Assembly (NCBI GenBank): GCA_013911065.1
Contig: JACERV010000021.1
Coordinates: 1-64,000, forward strand
Source of the DNA: Ruminococcus sp.
Lineage (GTDB): Bacteria > Bacillota > Clostridia > Lachnospirales > Lachnospiraceae
Direction: 5' to 3'
Length of the DNA stretch: 64,000 nucleotides
The notes under the pieces were generated by a model. It saw only the letters and a program-made list of their open reading frames with translations, ran no database searches and was not told the DNA's origin. Numbering within the stretch: position 1 is the first letter of the stretch; every line of letters begins with the position of its first letter. Both the position numbers and the translations under genes were made by a program. Positions 35,778 through 43,590 of the stretch are shown here, one piece after another.

Positions 35778-37073
35778 ATGAAAGAGTATGACATTGTCGT
35801 CATCGGAGGTGGCCCGGCAGGTCTGGCGTCGGCTCTTGCGGCAAAGGAGAACGGAATAAAAGATATATTGATTCTGGAAAGGGACCGGGAATTGGGCGGA
35901 ATCCTGAATCAATGTATCCACAATGGATTCGGATTACATACGTTTAAAGAAGAACTGACGGGGCCGGAATATGCAGCCCGTTATATTGAAAGGGTTGTCG
36001 ATATGAAGATTTCTTATAAGCTTCATACGATGGTACTCGACATCCGGCCGGACAAAGTGATCACGGCTATGAATAAAGAAGAAGGACTGTTTGAGATACG
36101 CACAAAGGCGATTATCCTGGCAATGGGCTGCAGGGAACGCGCAAGGGGTGCCCTTAATATTCCCGGATATCGGCCGGCGGGAATTTTTTCAGCCGGAACC
36201 GCACAGTGGTTGGTGAACAAGGAAGGATACCTTCCCGGACGGGAAGTGGTTATCTTAGGTTCCGGAGATATCGGTCTTATTATGGCACGCCGAATGACAC
36301 TTGAAGGTGCAAAGGTAAAAGTGGTTGCGGAGCTGATGCCATATTCCGGCGGATTGAAACGTAATATTGTCCAGTGTCTGGATGATTACGGAATTCCGCT
36401 GAAGCTTGCACACACGATTATTGATATCAAAGGGAAAAAGCGTCTGGAAGGTGTCACACTGGCGCAGGTGGATGAGAACGGGAAACCGGTTCTGGGAACG
36501 GAAGAGGAGTATAGCTGCGATACGCTGCTTCTGTCAGTCGGCTTAATCCCTGAAAATGAATTGTCAGGCGGCATGGGTGTGGCCATGAATCCTGTAACCT
36601 CCGGGCCTTTTGTCAATGAAAGTCTGGAAACAAACAGAGAAGGAGTGTTTGCCTGCGGAAACGTGCTGCACGTCCATGATCTGGTGGATTTTGTATCGGA
36701 AGAAGCGGCGGTCGCAGGGAAAAATGCGGCGAAGTATGTAAAGAACCAGAGTGAAAATAGAGTTTCTGCAGCAAATAGTGAAGAAATCGTACAAGACACA
36801 AAAGTGTGTCTGAAACCGGTGAATGGAGTGCGCTATACGGTACCGTCTACAATCAACCCTTCCCGTATGGAAGAAAATCAGATTGTCCGTTTTCGCGTAG
36901 GGGCCGTCTATAAAAACAAGACAATCGGGGTATATTTTGACGGAGAAGAAGTACTCAAGCGCAAAAGAATGGTTATGGCGCCCGGTGAAATGGAAGAAGT
37001 GAAGCTATCGAAAACGATGTTTTTATCCCATCCGAATGTACAGTCGATTACGATTCAGGTGGAAGATGTGTGA
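35778..37073 (+). CDS. FAD/NAD(P)-dependent oxidoreductase of the glycerol-3-phosphate dehydrogenase complex
   Basis: This 431-residue flavoprotein belongs to the pyridine-nucleotide-disulfide type. The FAD motif is VIGGGPAGLASALAA near residue 8, and the NAD motif is VILGSGDIGLIMARR near 157. GVFACGNVLHVHDLVD marks the second FAD-contact region. In many Firmicutes this gene sits between GlpA and a DUF1667 protein, as here, forming an electron-transfer unit that replaces GlpBC. AAAGGTGG precedes the ATG at 35778; the upstream in-frame ATG at 35751 has no site. The acceptor is inferred. Confidence 0.88.
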   Translation: MKEYDIVVIGGGPAGLASALAAKENGIKDILILERDRELGGILNQCIHNGFGLHTFKEELTGPEYAARYIERVVDMKISYKLHTMVLDIRPDKVITAMNKEEGLFEIRTKAIILAMGCRERARGALNIPGYRPAGIFSAGTAQWLVNKEGYLPGREVVILGSGDIGLIMARRMTLEGAKVKVVAELMPYSGGLKRNIVQCLDDYGIPLKLAHTIIDIKGKKRLEGVTLAQVDENGKPVLGTEEEYSCDTLLLSVGLIPENELSGGMGVAMNPVTSGPFVNESLETNREGVFACGNVLHVHDLVDFVSEEAAVAGKNAAKYVKNQSENRVSAANSEEIVQDTKVCLKPVNGVRYTVPSTINPSRMEENQIVRFRVGAVYKNKTIGVYFDGEEVLKRKRMVMAPGEMEEVKLSKTMFLSHPNVQSITIQVEDV

Positions 37074-37126
37074 ATAGGATCCGAGATGATGTATAAGATT
37101 AGAAGCGGAAAAAGGAGGCTTTTATC

Positions 37127-37501
37127 ATGGAAAAAAGAGAACTGACATGTATCGGTTGCCCGATGGGCTGTGCCATCACCGTGACAATGAACGGGATGGA
37201 AATCAAAGACATTGCAGGGCAGACCTGCAAACGTGGTGAGACATATGCGCGTAAAGAAGTCACCAGCCCGTCCCGTGTTGTTACATCTACAGTCGTCGTG
37301 GACGGAGGAACCGAAAGGCGGGTTCCGGTTAAGACGCAGAATGATATCCCGAAGGATAAGATTTTCGAATGTATGAAAGCGCTGAAAGGAATACACATCA
37401 CAGCGCCGGTTGCAATCGGTGATATCATTCTGGTAAATGTCGCTGGAACCGGAGTCAATATCATAGCAGCAAAAAATATAGAACAACAACATTTTGTATG
37501 A
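37127..37501 (+). CDS. DUF1667 protein, small cysteine-rich partner
   Basis: This 124-residue protein has a cysteine cluster near the N-terminus (LTCIGCPMGCAITV, then QTCKRGETYARKEV), suggesting an iron-sulfur or metal site. DUF1667 proteins regularly follow the two flavoproteins of the anaerobic glycerol-3-phosphate pathway and probably mediate electron transfer. AAAGGAGG lies 9 bases before the ATG. It ends the glp block, 32 bases from the convergent CheX gene. Confidence 0.88.
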   Translation: MEKRELTCIGCPMGCAITVTMNGMEIKDIAGQTCKRGETYARKEVTSPSRVVTSTVVVDGGTERRVPVKTQNDIPKDKIFECMKALKGIHITAPVAIGDIILVNVAGTGVNIIAAKNIEQQHFV

Positions 37502-37533
37502 GCAAATATTATCAGAGTGAGATGGAATCCGGC

Positions 37534-37992
37534 TTATACTATTTCCACATTGAAGTCAATCTCGTCTAAATTTTCAAGATACAAGGAAATCTTGTAGGAA
37601 GGGCTGATGGGTGGCTGCGGGAATGTTTGATTGCAAATTATGGTAGGGGGGGTAATATCCACACCGGTGTCCGTCGAAGCGATGTGCAGGCAGGCGTTAC
37701 CCATGATCATGTTGCATATTTCGCCGATGGCACTTGTAACCAGTTCATCCTGATCTGTGACTTCCATGCCGCCAAGCATTTCCGATGCAAGTGCCTGGCC
37801 TGTTTTGACATTCATGGATAGAGTGACTTGTCCGTTGACATCGCCTATGACGCCCATAAGTACCAGGATATCGCGATTATCGGCAGAGGTCTTAGAAGGG
37901 TGAACCTCCGCAAGCATAATTGGTTTTGAGGAAAAAGATTCTAATACCGTATACCAGGCATTGATAAAAATATCAGCATATTTGTTTTCCAT
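37534..37992 (-). CDS. cheX: CheX-type phosphatase
   Basis: This 152-residue protein of the CheC/CheX family dephosphorylates CheY. The conserved ExxNxxxG motif is visible in AIGEICNMIMGNA (about residue 90). The gene is the third of an operon with a CheY-like regulator and a CheA-like kinase, consistent with a three-part phosphorelay in which it resets the regulator. There is a strong AGGAGG site before the ATG. Confidence 0.9.
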   Translation of the reverse strand: MENKYADIFINAWYTVLESFSSKPIMLAEVHPSKTSADNRDILVLMGVIGDVNGQVTLSMNVKTGQALASEMLGGMEVTDQDELVTSAIGEICNMIMGNACLHIASTDTGVDITPPTIICNQTFPQPPISPSYKISLYLENLDEIDFNVEIV

Positions 37993-38008
37993 TTTAGAGC
38001 CTCCTTTT

Positions 38009-39988
38009 TTAAGCTGTATAAGGCAGTCTGAACAGGAAAGACGTACCTTTATTTTCTTCCGTTAAAATTTCCAGTGTGCCCCCAAGGTTTATACACGCTT
38101 TTTGAATTGCAGCCATTCCCACCCCCCTGCCGGAAAGGGAATCCGTACAGGTTTTTGTAGAAAAATGATCCGAAAAAATCAGATTGCAAATTTCACTTTT
38201 TGGCATTTTTTCTAACGCTGCTGCTGTATACAAGTGGGTTTTCAACGCTTTTTCTTTTATTTTGTCTATGTTAAGGCCTCTTCCGTCATCCGATATGATG
38301 AGGGTGAACCATTTATCATCCAACCTGGTTATATGGCATTCCAAAAGCCCTCTTTCGTCTTTACCACATGCAAGACGCTCCTCGTCTGTTTCTATTCCGT
38401 GATCCATGGCATTGCGGAAAATATGAACGAGTGCTTTTAAGAAATCGTTGTACTGTTCTTCGTCAATTGCAATGTCATCTCCGTCAACCAGATAAATGGG
38501 CATATTTTTTATGACGCGGTTTGCCAGATACTGCAGGTAGTCACGGTATTGCTCCAAAAAAATTTTGATATTCTTTCGTTTTAGTTCTTCAATCAAGGCG
38601 ATTGCAGCCGTTGGGGTAAGGGAGCCTTCTGCGGAGCGAATCTTGTGTTCAATTTCCGCTAACTTGGTTTTCGGAAAAGAGATGATTTCGCTTCCATCGA
38701 AATAGGAGCTGCCCACAGCCTCGTAGATGATATCAAGATCATCCTTCAATATCTTTTCCGGGTCGCAATCCTCCATGATGTGTTCCACATCGGATATAGT
38801 GGCATTTTGTCCCCGATTGGTGATTTGCAGCAAAGCGTCCTCAAATTCGTGCAGCTTGACAGATGCGGAAATAAATCCATATTGTGCAAAGTCTCCTTTG
38901 AATGTGTGGACGGCGCGGAATAACTCATTCAAGTTGTCGGCAAAGCAAGCATCATCTTTGAAATAGCTTCGGTACTCTCCGGAAAAAATCTCGCGAAATT
39001 CATTCAACATCTGTTTAATCTGGGAATGGCGTGTGAAAGCTTTTATTAAGAGCCTCTGTTTGTTTTGATCATCAATCATGGCTTTTTCCAGATTTATTTT
39101 TTCCGTAATGTCGTTTAATATCACCATAACAGCTTTTTGCCCGTCACTTTCTATTCTGCGGTATTCAAAGCGGATATTTTTACCGTTGATGACACAATCC
39201 GCCGGCAAGAGCATTAGATATACATTATCCGTTATCGGCGAATAATTCTCAAAATAGCTGTCAAACACCATTTGGAAGATGCCCGGTGCGGCATCTTTGA
39301 AATAGGGTGACACCAGATCTATGTAAGGAAGCGAGCCTATGCTCTCGCCAAAAAGACTTACACATTTATAACTGAATTCATTTTTTATAATCAGGTCCTT
39401 GCCAAACCATAAAAATCCCTGATCCGCATGATCGAGCAGGTTTCTTACCGCCGCTGATTGATATTCGAGAGTTTGACGGAACAGTTTTTCCTGGTCATGG
39501 GCAGCCACCAATTTTTGCTGTTGGTTTTTTAAAACGCTGATCTGTGCCTCGTTTTGTTTGGAAAGTTCAATCAGAAATAGCTGGATGCTGACTACACCTA
39601 TGTAAGCATTATTTTTATAAATTATGATGTAATCGTATAATTTGCGTGGCTCCCGATTCATAGCCTGAATACTAATCTTTGATATACTTTCATTTACATC
39701 AGCTTTCAGAATATCCGTATCCATCAAGAGACTGGCAGGTCGCTTCATATAGAGCGAATTCCCGTAGTATGTCCCCATCTTCTGAAAAAAGGCCGTGCGC
39801 ATGACAAGCCCCACGGGAGAGCCGTTCTCTGTAATTACAATGCCTTCGACATCGCAATTATTTTCAAATAATGTTTTGACGGATTCACCGTAAGAGGAGG
39901 ACTCCAGAGTCGGTGTCTGTATGATAAATTGCTCCAGCCCGCTTTCGTTATCAAATACGTTAAAGTTATTATTTTGCATTGATGACAT
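38009..39988 (-). CDS. CBS-PAS-HPt-kinase hybrid (CheA-like histidine kinase)
   Basis: This 659-residue protein contains, in order, a tandem CBS-like domain (about 15-135), a coiled segment (about 145-170), a PAS-like sensor (about 170-300), an HPt-type helix bundle with phosphoacceptor His361 (AVHTFKGDFAQYG) and a CheA-like ATPase core (FRNAMDHGIETDEER, DDGRGLN, SGRGVGMAAI). The CheW-like receptor-coupling and P2 domains of true CheA are absent. The start at 39988 follows GGAGGC and overlaps the regulator stop by 20 bases. It probably phosphorylates the adjacent CheY-like protein. Confidence 0.85.
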   Translation of the reverse strand: MSSMQNNNFNVFDNESGLEQFIIQTPTLESSSYGESVKTLFENNCDVEGIVITENGSPVGLVMRTAFFQKMGTYYGNSLYMKRPASLLMDTDILKADVNESISKISIQAMNREPRKLYDYIIIYKNNAYIGVVSIQLFLIELSKQNEAQISVLKNQQQKLVAAHDQEKLFRQTLEYQSAAVRNLLDHADQGFLWFGKDLIIKNEFSYKCVSLFGESIGSLPYIDLVSPYFKDAAPGIFQMVFDSYFENYSPITDNVYLMLLPADCVINGKNIRFEYRRIESDGQKAVMVILNDITEKINLEKAMIDDQNKQRLLIKAFTRHSQIKQMLNEFREIFSGEYRSYFKDDACFADNLNELFRAVHTFKGDFAQYGFISASVKLHEFEDALLQITNRGQNATISDVEHIMEDCDPEKILKDDLDIIYEAVGSSYFDGSEIISFPKTKLAEIEHKIRSAEGSLTPTAAIALIEELKRKNIKIFLEQYRDYLQYLANRVIKNMPIYLVDGDDIAIDEEQYNDFLKALVHIFRNAMDHGIETDEERLACGKDERGLLECHITRLDDKWFTLIISDDGRGLNIDKIKEKALKTHLYTAAALEKMPKSEICNLIFSDHFSTKTCTDSLSGRGVGMAAIQKACINLGGTLEILTEENKGTSFLFRLPYTA

Positions 39989-40367
39989 TTTTACAGCCTC
40001 CCATTCCAGCATTAAGGACAGTATTGATGACATTGGTAACAGTTTCTTCCTTAAATGGCTTGATGATATAATGTTTGGCTCCTTTATTTATTGCCTCAAT
40101 AATTTTTACTTCCTGGCCCAAAGCGGAAATCATGACAATGCATGCGTTTTTATCCAGCATATGAATTCTTTGCAGAGCGGATATTCCGTCAAGCTGCGGC
40201 ATGGTGATATCCATAGTAACCAAATCAGGCTGGGTGCTCATATATTTCTCAATGGCCTCCTGACCGTTGACTGCCTCGGCGACAACTTCATAACCTTGCT
40301 TTTCAAAAATCTTTTTTAGATTCATTCTTATAATGAGAGAATCGTCCACAATCATAATTCTTTTCAT
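39969..40367 (-). CDS. CheY-like response regulator
   Basis: This 132-residue single receiver domain has phosphoacceptor Asp53 (TMDITMP), the acidic pair VDDS (Asp8, Asp9), and Lys in IIKPF. No output domain is present, so it acts through protein contacts, as CheY does. The start at 40367 follows GGAGGT by about 6 bases. It overlaps the kinase gene by 20 bases. The pairing with a CheX phosphatase supports a dedicated phosphorelay; the final target is unknown. Confidence 0.93.
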   Translation of the reverse strand: MKRIMIVDDSLIIRMNLKKIFEKQGYEVVAEAVNGQEAIEKYMSTQPDLVTMDITMPQLDGISALQRIHMLDKNACIVMISALGQEVKIIEAINKGAKHYIIKPFKEETVTNVINTVLNAGMGGCKNVINAK

Positions 40368-40501
40368 AATAACCTCCATTCAGTTAAAATATAAGTTTTA
40401 TGCAATTATCCTATCTTACCAATGTTAAAGAAATATACTTGTTTATGTAAAACTTAGGATTATTAATGTTTCATTGAAGCTAGGAAAAGTCTATTAATAA
40501 G

Positions 40502-40530
40502 TTGACAAACTATAATTCTTATAATATACT
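40502..40530 (+). promoter_or_regulatory. tRNA-Leu promoter
   Basis: TTGACA and TATACT lie 17 bases apart, 65 bases before tRNA-Leu. Confidence 0.7.
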
Positions 40531-40594
40531 TAATCAGTAATTTACAAAGCGCAAAAAACTGGCGCACTTGTAATTATTGGCGAAAGCTTAATTT

Positions 40595-40675
40595 GCGGAT
40601 GTGGCGGAATTGGCAGACGCGCTAGATTTAGGATCTAGTGTCCACGACGTGCAGGTTCAAGTCCTGTCATCCGCA
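40595..40675 (+). tRNA. tRNA-Leu (anticodon TAG)
   Basis: Acceptor GCGGATG/CATCCGC, anticodon stem CTAGA/TCTAG with loop TTTAGGA, a long variable arm and T-loop TTCAAGT. It is 81 bases long, as expected for a class II tRNA. Confidence 0.95.
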
Positions 40676-40687
40676 TTTATTCAATTG

Positions 40688-40728
40688 CACCGAGTCCTTA
40701 TTTTAAGGAGACTCGGTGTTTTTATTTT
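40688..40728 (+). terminator. Terminator of tRNA-Leu
   Basis: CACCGAGTC pairs with GACTCGGTG, with an inner CTTA/TAAG pairing, followed by TTTTTATTTT. Confidence 0.9.
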
Positions 40729-40740
40729 GAAAAGGCTATA

Positions 40741-40811
40741 TTGACAAATCATCTTCTAACAGTTATAATGTGAATGAATAAATTATAATTCATTCACATT
40801 ATAACTGTTAG
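40741..40811 (+). promoter_or_regulatory. Promoter embedded in a perfect palindromic operator (TetR autoregulation)
   Basis: Consensus TTGACA (40741-40746) and TATAAT (40764-40769) are 17 bases apart. The -10 box lies inside a perfect inverted repeat with 24-bp arms (40756-40779 and 40788-40811, 8-nt spacer), just before the TetR ribosome site. The inner half GAATGAAT-N8-ATTCATTC recurs at 41440. Binding of the regulator here would block the promoter. Confidence 0.85.
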
Positions 40812-40826
40812 CTTGGAGGAGGACTT

Positions 40827-41411
40827 GTGGAAGATAAAAAGGCACTGATTTACGATTGCGCGAAGGAACTATTCAGCGCAAAGGGATTTAAGGATACCAA
40901 CATCTCAGAAATCACAAAAAGAGCAGGAATGGCAGTAGGAACCTTTTATAGTTACTATCCTTCGAAAGAAAAAATCTTTATGGATATTTTTTTGGAAGAA
41001 AACGCAAAACTAAAGCAAAGATGCTTTCAGTCACTTAATCTGGAGCAAAGTCCTATGGATGTAGTAGGGGAGATGCTTAAATTAAACGTAGAGGGAACAA
41101 AAGCAAATCCCATTTTGCGAGAATGGTACAACAGAAATGTGTTTGAAAAGCTGGAGCAAGCCTACCGTGAAGAAAATGGCGTTGATAGTGTGGATTTTCT
41201 ATATGACAGTTTCTTGGAACTTATAACACTTTGGCAGCAGCAGGGGAAAATGCAAAAAGACATAGACAGCAAAATGATTATGATGGTTTTCGCGGCAATT
41301 ATTAATGTAGATACCCACAAAGAGGAAATCGGAATTGAATACTTCCCCGAGCTTTTGCATTTTATGACGGAGCTTATTATGAAAAGCTTGATGGACTGTT
41401 CCGAGCAGTAA
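40827..41411 (+). CDS. TetR-family transcriptional regulator
   Basis: This 194-residue repressor starts with GTG after GGAGGAGG. The N-terminal helix-turn-helix (residues about 20-45, ISEITKRAGMAVGTFYSYYPSKEKIF) is typical. The C-terminal helical domain would bind an unknown ligand. It lies immediately after the palindromic promoter, so autorepression is likely, and the same half-site in front of the next gene suggests it also controls the flavodoxin pair. Confidence 0.92.
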   Translation: MEDKKALIYDCAKELFSAKGFKDTNISEITKRAGMAVGTFYSYYPSKEKIFMDIFLEENAKLKQRCFQSLNLEQSPMDVVGEMLKLNVEGTKANPILREWYNRNVFEKLEQAYREENGVDSVDFLYDSFLELITLWQQQGKMQKDIDSKMIMMVFAAIINVDTHKEEIGIEYFPELLHFMTELIMKSLMDCSEQ

Positions 41412-41439
41412 ATCGGAGCAGTATTTTTTGAACATTAAT

Positions 41440-41463
41440 GAATGAATATAATTTAATTCATTC
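41440..41463. promoter_or_regulatory. Second putative TetR operator
   Basis: GAATGAAT, 8 bases, ATTCATTC: the same 8-bp arms and spacing as the core of the palindrome at 40772-40795. It lies upstream of the gene at 41490. Confidence 0.65.
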
Positions 41464-41489
41464 TTCAAACTAATTAAAGGAGGACTTTT

Positions 41490-41798
41490 ATGGAAAACAA
41501 GCAAAACATGAAAACTGTTAAGCCTAAAAAAATTCGCATTGAAGTTACCGAGAAGGGTGTTTTGACTGCTAATGTGTGCGTTCCGTACTTTGTCGTAAAG
41601 ATGGGGATAAAATTTGGGCAAATGTCAGGCAACTCAAAAAAGAAAGAAAGTGCTGAAGATGAGTTAGAACGTCTTAAAGATATTGATATGGATGCTATTC
41701 TTGAAGCTTTGGGGGAGGGCGAACTGGATTTGCCTTGCCTGTTGGTGGAGGTTGATGAGTCAGATAAAAACCGCCATGTGAAAATCACGCTGGAATGA
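41490..41798 (+). CDS. Small protein, possibly YvlB/LiaX-like (SHOCT-like) domain
   Basis: This 102-residue protein with no signal or membrane segment has a beta-rich N-terminal half (KIRIEVTEKGVLTANVCVP) and an acidic helix (DIDMDAILEALGEGELDLP). A similar layout is seen in small YvlB/LiaX-type domains. That likeness is from memory and moderate at best, so the function is unknown. It starts behind AAAGGAGG and is followed after 12 bases by the flavodoxin, with the putative TetR operator upstream. Confidence 0.7.
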   Translation: MENKQNMKTVKPKKIRIEVTEKGVLTANVCVPYFVVKMGIKFGQMSGNSKKKESAEDELERLKDIDMDAILEALGEGELDLPCLLVEVDESDKNRHVKITLE

Positions 41799-41810
41799 TG
41801 GAGGAATTTA

Positions 41811-42326
41811 ATGAACATTGCAATTGTTTCGTATTCTTATACCGGCAACAATGATATGTTTGCCGCATGTGTAGCAAGAGACTTGCTGGCAACGCATATT
41901 AAAATTACAACACAAAAGCCTCTAACAATGAGAAATATCATATTGGATATAATTTTTACCCGGACACCTAAAGTACAGCCTTACCCGAATAGTCTTAAGC
42001 AATATGATTTAGTCTTGTTTTTCGCTCCTATTTGGATGGGGCATATAGCATCACCGCTTCGAGCGTATTTGCACTATCTAAAATCAAACCCACAGGCATA
42101 TGGTTTCTTTTCGATCAGTGGCGGGGCTGCGGGTGAAAATCCAAAGCTGTTTGCAGAGCTCTTGAAAGGAACTGGAATAAAGCCTGTTATCGTGCTTGAT
42201 CTGCACATAAAAGATTTGATTCCTCAGAATTTAAATCCGACCCGCAATGATATCTCTGCATATAAAATCAGTGAAACAGAGGCAAGCTTGCTTTCATCAG
42301 CAGCCATTAAGGAAATAAACTTGTGA
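41811..42326 (+). CDS. Flavodoxin-like NAD(P)H or electron-transfer protein
   Basis: This 171-residue protein has a flavodoxin-like fold. The FMN phosphate loop reads SYSYTGNNDMFA (close to the canonical TGNT), and the later loop LFFAPIWMGHIASPLRAYLHYL marks a second FMN contact. It could serve as a low-potential electron carrier or an FMN reductase. GGAGG precedes the ATG. Together with the small gene before it, it is likely repressed by the TetR protein and induced by an unknown compound. Confidence 0.8.
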   Translation: MNIAIVSYSYTGNNDMFAACVARDLLATHIKITTQKPLTMRNIILDIIFTRTPKVQPYPNSLKQYDLVLFFAPIWMGHIASPLRAYLHYLKSNPQAYGFFSISGGAAGENPKLFAELLKGTGIKPVIVLDLHIKDLIPQNLNPTRNDISAYKISETEASLLSSAAIKEINL

Positions 42327-42478
42327 GAGGGTGTCGCCTGGTGGTAATGGCGGGATGCTGTAAAAGGTATTATGTATAAATCTCTGCCATCAGTTGAGCA
42401 GGTATGCAAAACAATCTGCTTTAGTTTGAAATTAAAATTTTTACCGCTTCATATACTTGTAATATGGAGGGGACGATT

Positions 42479-43516
42479 ATGGCTATCAAAATAAGAAAAA
42501 GGGTTTTTATCACAACCATTTGTCTGATTTTATTTGGGATAATTTGTTATTTTACACTGCCTCATTTTGTAAACTTATCTCCAAAATCATCGAAGAAAAT
42601 GATTGCAGGAGGCAGTCTTCATTTTTCATTGCATAATTCTGGATCCATACCGGTAATAAATCAAGGGGACAATAATAGCAGTGAACGCTTTCAGCGGCCG
42701 TCTAAAGAGCTTCCATATCCTAATCCATACACATTTGGGGACTTTCAAAAAGAGAATGAAGGACTGCCGCTGGTGACAAAGGAATTTGACAACCCCAAAG
42801 ATTTAATACTTGCTTACTATGGGATATTGCAAGAAGCTTCCAATATGCTTGGATATTCGGGTGGATGCGGCAGTATTGGGTGGTCCACATTGCCTTATCC
42901 CTATGCATATGAATTACTGACAAAAGAAAAGCAAAAACAAATACCATTCGACCAGTTTGTTGATTCGTTTCAGGGGATAGGATATACAACGCTTTTGAAA
43001 CTGCTCCCTGCATACACACCTCCAGATACACCTTATGGGACCAAATACTATATGGTTGAAATAGAGGTGATAACCGGAGCTAAAGCAGCCACCGATACGG
43101 AGTATAATCAAGGCAGTCAATTTGCCTACTACTACGGCCTGGTTACAGTTGAAGAGACTCCCGGTGAGGAATGGAAGATTAAGGATATTGGTTATATTCC
43201 TGAGGATTTTCTCTGTGCCCCGATGCACAATTGGTTTTACCTCTCTGACGCCGTAGTGCAAATCGTTTACGGGGATAATCTGAAGTTGATTGATAAAATA
43301 GATAGAACTGAGCGAAATAATGATCTGATTAGTATTTATGCGTCTGGAAACGGAAAAAGTTATCGGTTTGACTTTGTCAGACTTACGAATGGATATGATA
43401 TTCTTCTTCATGAATACATTCTTGCTAATGAAGATTGGAAAGAAACAAGCCTATTGACTGATGATTGGGAAGATATGAAGCTGACTATAAAAAACAACCA
43501 GCTAAAATATTACTAG
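42479..43516 (+). CDS. Membrane-anchored protein of unknown function
   Basis: This 345-residue protein starts at the ATG behind GGAGGGG; an upstream in-frame ATG at 42464 overlaps that site. One N-terminal transmembrane helix (residues about 8-29) follows a short Lys/Arg-rich cytoplasmic end, giving an extracellular mature domain. That domain has aromatic-rich stretches (LAYYGILQEASNM, YGTKYYMVEIEVITGA, WYL-like segments) and no recognised motif. I do not recognise the family. It precedes the S8 pseudoprotease, but an operon is uncertain. Confidence 0.65.
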   Translation: MAIKIRKRVFITTICLILFGIICYFTLPHFVNLSPKSSKKMIAGGSLHFSLHNSGSIPVINQGDNNSSERFQRPSKELPYPNPYTFGDFQKENEGLPLVTKEFDNPKDLILAYYGILQEASNMLGYSGGCGSIGWSTLPYPYAYELLTKEKQKQIPFDQFVDSFQGIGYTTLLKLLPAYTPPDTPYGTKYYMVEIEVITGAKAATDTEYNQGSQFAYYYGLVTVEETPGEEWKIKDIGYIPEDFLCAPMHNWFYLSDAVVQIVYGDNLKLIDKIDRTERNNDLISIYASGNGKSYRFDFVRLTNGYDILLHEYILANEDWKETSLLTDDWEDMKLTIKNNQLKYY

Positions 43517-43590
43517 TCACAGGTATACTTATCTTTCTTAGCACATAATAATCTATAAATATTCGATTATAGTCTGTGTATGGGTGGAAG

